Assembly (NCBI GenBank): GCA_035281585.1
Contig: DATEDP010000038.1
Coordinates: 1-50,212, forward strand
Direction of reading: 5' to 3'
From: a bacterium
GTDB taxonomy: Bacteria > UBA10199 > DSSB01
Length of the DNA stretch: 50,212 nucleotides
In this document: piece after piece, positions 31,006 through 39,943 of the stretch
Numbering within the stretch: position 1 is the first letter of the stretch
Layout: every line of letters begins with the position of its first letter
The notes under the pieces: model-generated
Told to the model about the DNA's origin: nothing
Seen by the model: only the letters and a program-made list of their open reading frames with translations
The model's database searches: none
Made by a program: the position numbers and the translations under genes

Positions 31006-34000
31006 ATGCGGCGGAGCTGGAAAATTTTGGGGAGGGTGGGCGAAGGCGGCATGGGAGAGGTCTACGGCGCTTTGGATCCCCAAGGCCGAAAGGTGGCCGT
31101 CAAGGTCTTGAACCCGGACAGCTCTCCCGGCCTTTTTGAAGAAGAGGCCAAGCTTCTGATTCGCCTCCGGCACCCGGCCTTGGTCTCCGTTTTGGGCTAT
31201 CAGGTTCAAAGCGCTCCCCTCTTCGAAGAAGAAAAGGGTCCCTGTTTTTGGATGGACTATGTGGAAGGCGAGAATTTTTTCTTGGGGGCGAAAAAGGCCG
31301 GGTTTGAAAAAATCTTGGCCTGGTTGAAGGAGGCCTTGCAGGCCCTTCAGTATCTGCACTCCCAATCCGTGCTTCACGGCGATCTTTCGCCGAGCAACCT
31401 GCTCATCGACCGGAAAGGCCGTTTGAGGATTTTGGATTTCGGTCTGGCGAGCCTGGAAGGCGCCCCGCCAAAGAAGGCAGCGGGCACCTTGCCTTATCTA
31501 GCGCCCGAGTGCTTCAGCGGCTCTGCGTCTTTCGCCTCCGACCTATTTTCTTTAGGCAGTCTCTTTTACCAGGCCATCGCCAGGCGACATCCCCGGGCCG
31601 GCTGCCGCTCCCTTCAGGAGCTGATCCGCAAGCCGGCGCTGCCTTTGTCGGAAGCCTGTCCTCAGCTTCCTCCCGAGTTCGCCCTCCCGGCTCGGGTCAT
31701 CGACCGGATGGTCGAAACGGAACTGAGCTCCCGTTTTTCAAGCGCCGTTGAGGCCTTGGAGGCCTTGAGCGGGAGCGGTGCCGACCGGCCTCAAGGCCCT
31801 TTCGGCGACTACCATTCGGCGCGCATGTTTGGGGCGGAGGGGCATTTCCAAAAGGCGGGCCGGGCCTTGGCGGAGCTTCACGAACGCTCGGCGATTTTCG
31901 CCCTTCATGGCATGAGCGGCACGGGCAAGAAAAGATTTCTTCGTGAGCTAGCCTTCAAATGCGCCTTGGAAGGAATCACCGTACGTGAGATCGAGCCGGA
32001 AAATTTCAGCCGAGGCTTGGGCGAGCTCATCCAGCCCGGCGCCCGACGGAAGGCCTTCTTCTTTCGGTCCCTTGAGAGCCTGGATCCGACGGAGTTGGCC
32101 CCGTTGCTTTCCTTAAGGCGGGGAGCTTTCAGCGAAAAAGGAATCGCCGCTCTCTTCGAGTGGAACGATGAGGGTTTAAGTGAAGGGGGCCGAAGATTTT
32201 TCTCCAATTTGCTTCAGGTCTCCGAATGCGTGGAGATCTTTCTCAAAAATTTAAACCGGCAGGACGTCTTGGCGATGGTCCGGAGCGCCTTAGGGGAAGA
32301 GGCGGCTTCCGTTGCGGCGAAGACCCTCTTCGAGCAGACGGCGGGAAATCCGCAGCTACTTTTGGAAACCCTGAATTTTCTCCGCGAGAAGCAGGCCCTT
32401 TCGAAACAGCCCTTCTCCCTCCGCTGGCTGGAGGAGTTAAAAAGCTTGAACCGCCTCGACCGCCTCTTCCTCGCCCGTCTCCAAGGGCTTTCCGCCGACG
32501 AGAAGACCCTCTTGCTTTGTTTCGCCGCGGCCCAGGAGCCCGTCGAGCTGGAAAATCTGATCGAGCTGCGTCCGAAGCTTGGCCTCCGTGAAGGGGGGAA
32601 GCCTTTAAAAAGCCTCCTGCAGCCTTTGATCGAGCGGGGTCTTTTGGAGAAGAGGCCGGGAGAGAACAGGCGCTATCGTCTTTCCCTTCCCTCCTTCGCT
32701 TCCGCCCTTCTGAAAAGTGTCCCGCTGGATGACTTGGAAAAGATTCATCAGGCCTGGGCCGAGACCTTGGCCAAGGCGAAGGATCCCCATCCTCAAAAAA
32801 TTCACCATGCCCTTTTTTTAAAGAATGCGAAGGGCTTGGATCCCCAGGTGCGGGAGCAATGCGAGATCTACGGCGAGGCCGGTGAAGTCTCCCGCGCCCT
32901 TGAGCTGATCGAGGAGGCCTTGCCGATGATCCAGGGCAAGGCGGAGCGTTCCCGCCTTCTTCGTCTCAAGACCAACTTTCTCATTCAACGGGGCCGCAAT
33001 CCGGAGGCCTTGGAGTCTTGCGAGGAGGCCTTCGCGCTTAAGGCCGACGATGAGCCTCTTCCCTTGAAGACCGTCAAGTACTGGCTCGCCTCGGGGATCC
33101 TTCACCGAAATCTGGGAAATTTTTCCGAAGGCGTTCGCCGATTGGAACGCTGCGTGAAGGAAGCGGAGCGCTTTAAGGACGAGACACACCATCCCTTCGT
33201 CGTTCAAGCCCTCGCCCAATTGGGTCTCCATGATCTTCAAAAGGGAGATCTCGGCGCCGCCAAGAAGCATTTCGAGGCGGGCCTGAAGCTTGCGGGGCCA
33301 TCCGGGCGGCGTCGGGCGGAACTTTTGAGAAACTTAGGCTTGGCCCTTGGCGAGGAAAAAGATTGGGAAGGGGCCCGCAGACTTTTTCAGGAGGCGGCGA
33401 GACTCTACCAAGAGGAGGGATTCGCCAAAGGTTATTTCGCAACGCTCTTGCAGGAAGGAAACTTGTATTTAAGCGTTGGACAAGCCGAGAGCGCGGAGCA
33501 AATTTATTCCCGTGCCGAGGCCGTGGCCTTTCAGAGCGGCGATGAGTTGAACCTCGCCTTGGTGCGAAACAATCGGGGAGTTCTGGCCCGCAAACGGGGG
33601 CGTCTCCACACGGCGCTAGATCGCCTTGGGAAGGCCGTGGAGGGCTTCCGCATTTTCAGTCCCTTGGCCGATCTGGCCGAGTCTTTGAAGCAGCGCTGCA
33701 TGGCCGAGGCGGCCGCGGGACGTTTTTTCAAGGCGGAGGAGGATTTGAAGGAGCTGTCCCGCATGGGCGATTTTTTGCCCCAGGCCAAGGAGGCGGCTTC
33801 CGACGCCCTTCGGTTTTTTAAGGAAGTGAAAGAGGGAGTTTTCGAAGCCGCGCCGAAAAGCTCCGAGACCGAACCCGTTCCGCCTTGGAATTTGGAGCAA
33901 GAGCTTCGGCGCCTTACCTCGGCCGGAGGGCCCGCCGAATCGATCCGCGAAATCCTAACGGAAATCTTTTTTCATCTGCCTTTGAGCCTCAAGGTGAGCT

Positions 34001-35691
34001 TCGCCGAACGAAGCGACTATCGAAAATTCGTTCAGGCGGGGACTCAATCGCCAAAGACCAGTCCCCCCATTCGACCCGGAGGAAAGCAAATGGAAATCAT
34101 AAACTCCCTATCGGCCTTGAGCCGCGAGCTTTTAAGGGAAGAAGACATGGAGCGGGTCTTGAACCGGCTTATGGACACGGCCATGAACCTTTCTCGCGCG
34201 GAGAACGGGTTCCTGGTCCTTCGAAGCGAGAGCGAAGAGGGCCCCATTCCCGGCTTTCGGGTGGCGGTGGCGCGCAACGTGAACCGCGAAAAGCTCAAAA
34301 CCGAGGAATACGCCTTCAGCCTCTCCGCCGTAAAAGAGGCCATGCGCACCGGCGAGCCGGTGCTCACCGACAACGCTCTCTCCGACCCTCGCTTCCTGGA
34401 GGCGAAAAGCGTTCAACTGTTGGAGCTCACCTCCATCCTGGCCCTCCCCATCCACGGCCCTCGGGGGGTCTTGGGCGCGTTTTATCTGGACCACCGATTC
34501 GAGGCGGGACTTTTCGAAGAGGAAACATTGAAGGCCTTGAAGGCCTTCGCCGACTTGGCCGCCCTCGCCCTGCAGAAGGACCGCATGATCGAGGAGCTCA
34601 AGAGATCCAACGCCGATCTGTCCGAGAGGGTGACCGAGCAAAGCGGCCGCATGGATCTCATGGAGCGGGAGCTTCAGGAAAACCGCATCAAGCTCAAAAA
34701 TGAATACAGCGAGATCGTGGGGCGCTCTCCGAAGATGGTCCAGGTCCTTTCCATGGTCGATCGGATCACCGAGGCGAAGGTGCCGGTGTGGATCTACGGC
34801 GAGTCGGGCACGGGCAAAGAAGCCATCGCCCGGGCCCTGCACTACAACAGCTCCCGCGCGAAATTTCCCTTCGCGACGGAAAACTGCAGCGCCTTGCCGG
34901 AGACCCTGATGGAATCGGAGCTCTTCGGACACAAGAAAGGAGCCTTCACCCACGCAGATCGCGACAAGAAAGGCATTCTGGCCTACGCCGACAAGGGCAC
35001 CATCTTCTTGGACGAGATCGCCGACATGAGCTTGAATCTGCAGGCAAAGCTCTTGCGCTTCCTTCAAGAGGGGGAGGTTCGTCCCCTAGGGTCGAACGAA
35101 GTAATCAAGGTCGACGTGCGGGTCGTCTCCGCCTCCAATCGGGACCTGCATGAGCTCGTGGCGGAGGGCAAATTTCGCGAGGACCTTTTCTTTCGCATCA
35201 ACGGCATCACCGTGACCCTGCCCCCTTTAAGAGAGCGTCTGGAGGATCTCCCCCTTCTGTCCGAGCATTTTCTTCAAAAGATCGCGGGAGCGGCGAAAGC
35301 GAAGCCTTGCCGCCTGCATCCGGAGGCCCTGCGCGTCCTCATGACTTACGGCTGGCCGGGAAACATCCGGGAGCTGCAGAGCACCCTGGAGACGGCGGCG
35401 CTCTTCACGGAAGAAAGGGTCATCACGCCGGCATCCCTCCAGTTCAAGCCCGCACTCTTTGCCTCGAAAAAAAAGGGAACGGGTTCGCCTCTGCGCAGGC
35501 CGGTCCTTGCTTCCATGGAACCGGAGTTGGAAAAAATTCTGCTCACCTTGAAGGACCACGGCTATCACAAGGTGAATGCGGCCCGCGCCTTGGGGATGTC
35601 GCGGAGAAATCTCTACCTGAAATTGGAGAAGTTCGGCGTGCCTTTGGGGGTGAAGGAATTGAAGGTGTTCATCGACAGGAGATTAATATAG
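31006..35691 (+). CDS. Ser/Thr kinase-TPR-GAF-AAA+ fusion (regulator 2)
   Basis: A 1561-aa protein with the same plan as regulator 1. Kinase (about 7-265): G-loop GEGGMGEVY, Lys33, DFG at 144-146, but the catalytic loop is HGDLSPSN (His124) with Ser replacing the usual Lys. AAA_16-like ATPase with an intact P-loop GMSGTGKK (302-309). TPR helices about 600-930. GAF about 1030-1190, then a coiled coil. Sigma-54-type AAA+ about 1235-1470 with Walker A GESGTGKE (1265-1272), but the sigma-contact loop is GAFTHA (1312-1317) instead of GAFTGA. A single Fis-type HTH is at about 1500-1550. The Thr that contacts sigma-54 is kept, and a sigma-54 promoter lies just upstream on the other strand, so it may still activate. 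Its 3' end overlaps lipoprotein B by 9 bp. There is no obvious ribosome site before the ATG. Confidence 0.92.
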   Translation: MRRSWKILGRVGEGGMGEVYGALDPQGRKVAVKVLNPDSSPGLFEEEAKLLIRLRHPALVSVLGYQVQSAPLFEEEKGPCFWMDYVEGENFFLGAKKAGFEKILAWLKEALQALQYLHSQSVLHGDLSPSNLLIDRKGRLRILDFGLASLEGAPPKKAAGTLPYLAPECFSGSASFASDLFSLGSLFYQAIARRHPRAGCRSLQELIRKPALPLSEACPQLPPEFALPARVIDRMVETELSSRFSSAVEALEALSGSGADRPQGPFGDYHSARMFGAEGHFQKAGRALAELHERSAIFALHGMSGTGKKRFLRELAFKCALEGITVREIEPENFSRGLGELIQPGARRKAFFFRSLESLDPTELAPLLSLRRGAFSEKGIAALFEWNDEGLSEGGRRFFSNLLQVSECVEIFLKNLNRQDVLAMVRSALGEEAASVAAKTLFEQTAGNPQLLLETLNFLREKQALSKQPFSLRWLEELKSLNRLDRLFLARLQGLSADEKTLLLCFAAAQEPVELENLIELRPKLGLREGGKPLKSLLQPLIERGLLEKRPGENRRYRLSLPSFASALLKSVPLDDLEKIHQAWAETLAKAKDPHPQKIHHALFLKNAKGLDPQVREQCEIYGEAGEVSRALELIEEALPMIQGKAERSRLLRLKTNFLIQRGRNPEALESCEEAFALKADDEPLPLKTVKYWLASGILHRNLGNFSEGVRRLERCVKEAERFKDETHHPFVVQALAQLGLHDLQKGDLGAAKKHFEAGLKLAGPSGRRRAELLRNLGLALGEEKDWEGARRLFQEAARLYQEEGFAKGYFATLLQEGNLYLSVGQAESAEQIYSRAEAVAFQSGDELNLALVRNNRGVLARKRGRLHTALDRLGKAVEGFRIFSPLADLAESLKQRCMAEAAAGRFFKAEEDLKELSRMGDFLPQAKEAASDALRFFKEVKEGVFEAAPKSSETEPVPPWNLEQELRRLTSAGGPAESIREILTEIFFHLPLSLKVSFAERSDYRKFVQAGTQSPKTSPPIRPGGKQMEIINSLSALSRELLREEDMERVLNRLMDTAMNLSRAENGFLVLRSESEEGPIPGFRVAVARNVNREKLKTEEYAFSLSAVKEAMRTGEPVLTDNALSDPRFLEAKSVQLLELTSILALPIHGPRGVLGAFYLDHRFEAGLFEEETLKALKAFADLAALALQKDRMIEELKRSNADLSERVTEQSGRMDLMERELQENRIKLKNEYSEIVGRSPKMVQVLSMVDRITEAKVPVWIYGESGTGKEAIARALHYNSSRAKFPFATENCSALPETLMESELFGHKKGAFTHADRDKKGILAYADKGTIFLDEIADMSLNLQAKLLRFLQEGEVRPLGSNEVIKVDVRVVSASNRDLHELVAEGKFREDLFFRINGITVTLPPLRERLEDLPLLSEHFLQKIAGAAKAKPCRLHPEALRVLMTYGWPGNIRELQSTLETAALFTEERVITPASLQFKPALFASKKKGTGSPLRRPVLASMEPELEKILLTLKDHGYHKVNAARALGMSRRNLYLKLEKFGVPLGVKELKVFIDRRLI

Positions 35692-36462
35692 CCCCGCGGG
35701 GACGGGTTGCCATGTAGTTTGGGTGGGTTGGGTCCAGTATCTGACCGCCGTCTGGCGGAAGCGGCCGAGGAGACGCGTGAAGGGTTCGGCGGCGAAATTC
35801 CAAAAGTCAGCGAAGTGGATGGGAGTCATCTCCTCGACGAAGGAGACGTTCAAGGGCGGGGCGAAGAAGAAGGCGTCATCCCAATTCTGTTTCGTGACTA
35901 GCGTTTCGGCCCGCTCATAGTACCAGACGCTGATCTCGCCCGGAGCCAGGTTCAAATCGTCGAAGACGGCGTTCCATCCCTGGGTGTTTTCGCCGTTTAG
36001 TCGGACGTCGCGGAAAAGGCCGTTCAAGGAAAGCTGCCCGTTCGCGTCCAGCGGCAGGTAGACGATACGGATATAGGGTCCGGCAAGGTCGCCGCTCCAG
36101 TCGATTCCGTCCAAAGAAATCTCCACCAAGAGATTTAAGCTTCCGCCATTGGGGAGAGAGAGCATGACCGGATCTGCGTTGGGATCCATCACGGCGGCGC
36201 TTTGCGGAGCGGCTCCATAGAGAAGGCGCTGCCCCTTGCTCAAGACTGCCGGGCCCACCCACTCATCGTCGTTCGTTTGGGTGTCGTCTGCCTTGGGTCC
36301 CATCACGTCCGGCGCGGCCGCGCCTTGAAAAGGGAGAGGGCCCCCGATCGCATTCCCCCCCTCAGGCCCGCCGGAGAAGCTCGATCCTACCCCGACGCAG
36401 GCGGGCGCCACCTTCAGGCTTAACAGGATCAGAAGAAGAAAATAAATTCGACGACGGGCCAC
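35683..36462 (-). CDS. Predicted lipoprotein B, paralogue of lipoprotein A
   Basis: A 259-aa protein with a GTG start at 36462 behind GGAGG. Signal helix IYFLLLILLSLKVAPAC, lipid Cys22. The body aligns with lipoprotein A throughout: DVMGPKADDTQTNDDEW, GPYIRIVYLPLDANGQLSLNGLF, GEISVWYYERA, KQNWDDAFFFAPP and FWNFAAEPFTRLLGRFRQ. The linker is shorter than in A. It is convergent with regulator 2 and overlaps its end by 9 bp. A 6-bp inverted repeat (GTTGCC/GGCAAC) sits about 40 bp before the start. Function unknown; being outer- or inner-membrane anchored, it could be the sensor or the product of the regulator. Confidence 0.75.
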   Translation of the reverse strand: MARRRIYFLLLILLSLKVAPACVGVGSSFSGGPEGGNAIGGPLPFQGAAAPDVMGPKADDTQTNDDEWVGPAVLSKGQRLLYGAAPQSAAVMDPNADPVMLSLPNGGSLNLLVEISLDGIDWSGDLAGPYIRIVYLPLDANGQLSLNGLFRDVRLNGENTQGWNAVFDDLNLAPGEISVWYYERAETLVTKQNWDDAFFFAPPLNVSFVEEMTPIHFADFWNFAAEPFTRLLGRFRQTAVRYWTQPTQTTWQPVPAGLY

Positions 36463-36585
36463 TGCGCCTCCAGCCTCTATTATCTTTCATTACGAGCGAG
36501 AGTTGCCTGGGGCAACGGCGCTTAAACAACCGGATTAATTCAGGGGTGTTTAGCTCTTTTTTTAATTTTTTTTACGCTGATTTTT

Positions 36586-36623
36586 TTGCCTATCTCGACG
36601 GCAATTGCTATAGGAATAGGCAA
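36586..36623. promoter_or_regulatory. Inverted repeat, candidate activator site
   Basis: TTGCCTAT (36586-36593) and ATAGGCAA (36616-36623) are perfect reverse complements. The pair lies about 75-110 bp upstream of the -24 element, where enhancer-binding proteins usually bind. Confidence 0.45.
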
Positions 36624-36696
36624 GATTTTCTGCACTCCTTTCGGGCTTTTCTCCCCTAAACCACTGAAAAAACTTAACTTTGAATTTTTGAATCCC

Positions 36697-36712
36697 TGGC
36701 ACCCCCATTGCA
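36697..36712 (+). promoter_or_regulatory. Sigma-54 (-24/-12) promoter of porin 3
   Basis: TGGCACCCCCATTGCA: -24 GG at 36698-36699 and -12 GC at 36710-36711, 10 bases apart, all consensus positions kept. It is nearly the same 17-mer as the porin 2 promoter. The expected start is near 36723, about 100 nt before the ATG. Confidence 0.88.
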
Positions 36713-36826
36713 AAATCTCTCGAAGGGGAAAGAGGAGGTCTGGAGGGCTAGGCATTATTTTCGCGGACGTGACGAAAATACGGCCGAAGACGCCAATCCA
36801 AGATCTTCGGACGGAGTATTTTTCTC

Positions 36827-38572
36827 ATGACACCGCCAGTTTCACAGTCGACCGTAGTCGACCCGCTTTATGCAACGCCACCGCCGGCCGAGCCACCGCC
36901 GGCAAACCCAAACCCGGCGCCGGCCCCAGCCGCGGCGCCCCAAGCACCGGGTCCTTTAGTGACGCCTTTCAAGCTCCAACTGAGCGGAGGTTACACCTCG
37001 CTCAATCTCGGCAACGGCGGACCCTCCTATTCCGGTGGGCTCTTTCAAGCGACGGTCGGTCAAAATTTTCACGTTCATCCGCAGCACGCCTTCTTCCTGA
37101 ACGGCGTCTTTCGGATGGGCGGCTTGAGCGACGAAGCCGGCAACGGAATTTCGCTGGTCCACTTCGGCATCGAGGGCGGCTATGAAGCCTGGTTGGCGCC
37201 GGAAATCTTCAGCCTCTTCCTCTACGCCGGCTTGGGCTCCAATATCCTCTATTCCGAGCAGGCCGGAGTCGCTCCTTCGGTCACCCGCGAGCTGAACAAC
37301 CAATCGATGCTGGCCCTGACGCTGGGCGGCGGTTTCACCTTGGGCCACGGCATCTTCGTCTTCAACGGCGGAGTCCAGCCCAACTTCGGCCTCGAAGTGC
37401 CGGGAACCGACGGCGGAGCCGCCCGCGGCTTCAATCCGATGGGCTATTTCTTCATGGGCGGCCTCGATCTGGCCCGATTGGTCGATTGGGCCGGCGGACG
37501 CTTCCCGCGCGAAACCTCGCTCGCCGAGTTCGCCCGCGGCATCACGCCCGGCATCATTCTCGACACGACATACACCGCCAACTTGGGCGCGCCGGCCGAC
37601 GGACTCAATGCGATGCGCATCTTCGACACCCGGGCCGACCGTCCGATGTTCAACTACTTGGAGCTCTCGCTGGACCGGCCGACCGACGCCGATCATCCTT
37701 TCGGCTTCCGGGCCGACTTCGGAGTCGGCGAAAACGCCGGCATCGCCAAGGCCCGATCCTCCTTCAGCGGCGACTGGTACGATCTCCAGCAAATTTACGC
37801 CCGGCTGCGGCTGCCGATCGGCAACGGACTGACTCTCCGCGGCGGAAAGTTCGCGACTTTGATCGGCACCGAAGTCATTGAGGGCCCGCTCAACAACCAC
37901 ATCAGCCATTCCTGGCAGTTCGGCTTGGCCGAGCCCTTCACCCATCTGGGAGTTTTGGGCGAGTATCCGATCATCCCGGACCGTCTAACCGCCACCACCG
38001 GCATCATCAACGGCTGGGACAACGTCTTGGACCGCTCGGCCGGCATCGGCTGGCTCGGCGCCTTGACCGGCACTCCGACCGACTGGCTGACCCTGTCGGG
38101 CGCCGGCACGGTCGGCGAAGAGGGCGGGCGGCTCCGCAGCATCCTCGATTTGATCGCCGCGGTGAAATACAACGACGCCGCTTCGACCGAAGGCGGCTTC
38201 GACCGCTTCACCGCTTCCTTGACTTATGACTGGGGCCACGAGGGCGCGGGCGCCGGCGGTCCCGAGAGCAACTGGCATGCCCTTGGCTTGACCGCCCGGG
38301 TCGGCCTCATTCCTCAGCTCAGCCTGGCTCAAGGTTTTGAAGTCTTCGTCGACCCCGATGGAGCTCGAACCGGAACGTCTCAAACGATGTGGTCGAGCCG
38401 GTCCACCGTCCAAGTGGTGCCAATGGCCCACATGGATTCGGCTTGGGCTCGCGGCGTCCGCCTCCGTGCCGAATTCCGGCATGACAGCTCTTCGAACCCG
38501 AGCTTCTTACAAGGCGCTTTGCCGTCGACCAGTCAGAACACCGTCGGGCTGAATGTCGCGTACGTTTATTGA
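36827..38572 (+). CDS. BBP2-type outer-membrane protein, two barrel regions (porin 3)
   Basis: A 581-aa protein. After a Pro/Ala linker (residues 15-45) there is an N-terminal beta-rich part (FKLQLSGGYTSLNLGNGG to GYFFMGGLDLARL, about 48-215), like a small eight-strand barrel. Then comes a larger BBP2/OmpL-like barrel (about 245-581) with LRLPIGNGLTLRGGKFATLIGTEVIEGPLNN and HSWQFGLAEPFTHLGV, strong marks of that family. The end is AYVY rather than Phe. Oddly, no signal peptide is visible: the ORF begins MTPPVSQSTVVDP and an in-frame stop at 36770 blocks extension. Either the 5' end has lost its signal sequence or a frameshift hides it. GGAG lies 10 bases before the ATG. It is driven by the sigma-54 promoter at 36697. 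Confidence 0.8.
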   Translation: MTPPVSQSTVVDPLYATPPPAEPPPANPNPAPAPAAAPQAPGPLVTPFKLQLSGGYTSLNLGNGGPSYSGGLFQATVGQNFHVHPQHAFFLNGVFRMGGLSDEAGNGISLVHFGIEGGYEAWLAPEIFSLFLYAGLGSNILYSEQAGVAPSVTRELNNQSMLALTLGGGFTLGHGIFVFNGGVQPNFGLEVPGTDGGAARGFNPMGYFFMGGLDLARLVDWAGGRFPRETSLAEFARGITPGIILDTTYTANLGAPADGLNAMRIFDTRADRPMFNYLELSLDRPTDADHPFGFRADFGVGENAGIAKARSSFSGDWYDLQQIYARLRLPIGNGLTLRGGKFATLIGTEVIEGPLNNHISHSWQFGLAEPFTHLGVLGEYPIIPDRLTATTGIINGWDNVLDRSAGIGWLGALTGTPTDWLTLSGAGTVGEEGGRLRSILDLIAAVKYNDAASTEGGFDRFTASLTYDWGHEGAGAGGPESNWHALGLTARVGLIPQLSLAQGFEVFVDPDGARTGTSQTMWSSRSTVQVVPMAHMDSAWARGVRLRAEFRHDSSSNPSFLQGALPSTSQNTVGLNVAYVY

Positions 38573-38629
38573 TAAGGGTATTTAAGAAATTCCTCTCCAA
38601 GAGGGATGCACACAACTCACTGCACGGAA

Positions 38630-38667
38630 GGCCCCCCTGGTCGCAAGCTTAGGGGGGTCTTTTTTTT
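38630..38667 (+). terminator. Rho-independent terminator after porin 3
   Basis: GGCCCCCCT pairs with AGGGGGGTC around a 12-nt loop, followed by eight T (38660-38667). Confidence 0.88.
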
Positions 38668-38677
38668 CCCTGCCTTC

Positions 38678-38707
38678 TTGACATGACTTCAAATTGAAAA
38701 GTACCAT
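38678..38707 (+). promoter_or_regulatory. Sigma-70-like promoter of the biosynthetic operon
   Basis: TTGACA (38678-38683), 18-bp spacer, TACCAT (38702-38707). It lies right after the porin terminator and about 140 bp before the first gene. The leader between contains G-rich and C-rich stretches (GGAGGGGC near 38746 and ACCCCTCTCC near 38780) that may pair. Confidence 0.55.
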
Positions 38708-38848
38708 TCGCATCTGGGGTTCGGAAAAGATGTTTGTGGGTAGGTGGAGGGGCACGATAGGTGTCCTTTGGGCTCGCAGGACCCCTCTCCTGACTTAGCC
38801 AGCTCGCTCAAATACAAATCGATGGTTTGAAACAGTCGCGAGGTTCCG

Positions 38849-39931
38849 ATGAGGGCATTCTGCACTCAGACGCGGTTGGTGAATCCATTTGTCTTGGCCG
38901 TCCGGCCCTACAGCCCGGGGATGCCCTTGTCGGCGATCCGCCGGGAATTCGGGCTGGATGAGGTCATTCAACTTTCCTGCAACGAAAACGCCGCCGGGCC
39001 CTCGCCCTTGGCGATGAAAGCCCTGGATGCGGCGATTTTCGACATTCATCGCTATCCCGACGACGAGGGGCCGCTAAAATTGGCCTTGGCCCACCGGCAC
39101 GGCGTCCCGGTGAACAGCGTCGTGCTGGGTCACGGCGCCACCGACATCCTCGAGATCATCGTCCGGACCTTCATCAATCCCGGCGACCAGATCGTTTCGG
39201 CCGTTCCGGCCTTTCCTTGGTTCCACATCCTGGGCCAGCTCAGCGGCGCCGAGAACGTTTTGGTCCCGCTGCGCGAGCACCGCCACGACCTCGAGGCGAT
39301 GGCCGCCAAGGTTACCGAAAAAACCAAGCTGGTGATGATCGCCAATCCCAACAATCCTACCGGCACCCTCCTGCCGCCGGCCGAGATCGGCCGTTTCATT
39401 GAATCGCTACCCGAAAACGTCCTGGTGGTGTTGGACGAGGCCTACATCGAGTACGCCGATCCCGGACAAGACTTTCCTTTGCAGCCCGAGCTCCACCCTT
39501 CGGTGATCATGGTGCGAACCTTCTCGAAGATGAGCGGTTTGGCCGGCCTGCGGATCGGCTACGGGGTCTGCCATCCCAAGATCGTCGACCTGCTCGAAAA
39601 AGTCCGCCAACCTTTCAATACCACGGCGCTGGCCCATGCCGCCGCCTTGGCCAGCCTCCAGGACACCGACCACATCGAAAAAAGCCGAAGCATCGTCCGG
39701 GAGGGCAAGGTCTTTCTCTACCGCGAGTTCGAGCGGCTGGGATTGGACTACGTTCCGACCCAGACCAACTTCATTTTCGTCGATTTTCACCGGCCGGCCG
39801 CGGCGATCACCCAAGCCTTGATGAAAAAGGGAATCTTGATCCGGCCGGTGCCGGAAAATGCCGCCCGCATCACGATCGGATCGGCGGTGCAGAACGCGCG
39901 CCTGGTCGGTGCTCTGGAATCGAACTTATAG
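38849..39931 (+). CDS. HisC-like class I/II aminotransferase
   Basis: A 360-aa PLP enzyme of the histidinol-phosphate aminotransferase family. Visible landmarks: [11 protein letters not shown], the phosphate-contact [19 protein letters not shown] (Asn of the PLP site), [10 protein letters not shown] (Asp for the pyridine N), [16 protein letters not shown] with Lys227 forming the Schiff base, and [10 protein letters not shown] with the carboxylate-binding Arg. True HisC acts on imidazole-acetol phosphate; family members also transaminate other ketones, aldehydes and aromatic keto acids. Here it heads an operon with no other his genes and with the LuxC-like aldehyde-forming enzyme, so it may aminate a pathway aldehyde or ketone. 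GAGG lies five bases before the ATG. Confidence 0.85.
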   Translation: MRAFCTQTRLVNPFVLAVRPYSPGMPLSAIRREFGLDEVIQLSCNENAAGPSPLAMKALDAAIFDIHRYPDDEGPLKLALAHRHGVPVNSVVLGHGATDILEIIVRTFINPGDQIVSAVPAFPWFHILGQLSGAENVLVPLREHRHDLEAMAAKVTEKTKLVMIANPNNPTGTLLPPAEIGRFIESLPENVLVVLDEAYIEYADPGQDFPLQPELHPSVIMVRTFSKMSGLAGLRIGYGVCHPKIVDLLEKVRQPFNTTALAHAAALASLQDTDHIEKSRSIVREGKVFLYREFERLGLDYVPTQTNFIFVDFHRPAAAITQALMKKGILIRPVPENAARITIGSAVQNARLVGALESNL

Positions 39932-39943
39932 AGGGAAATGGCT

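Larger units (their letters stand above)
36463..36826. other. Regulatory intergenic region before porin 3
   Basis: A 364-bp gap between divergent genes. It holds T-rich runs (36554-36587), an 8-bp inverted repeat (36586-36623) and a sigma-54 promoter (36697-36712). No ORF with coding character is present. Confidence 0.6.

Noticed and set aside
38849-39931. A histidine biosynthesis locus
   Set aside because: Only the aminotransferase is present; its operon contains no other his genes.
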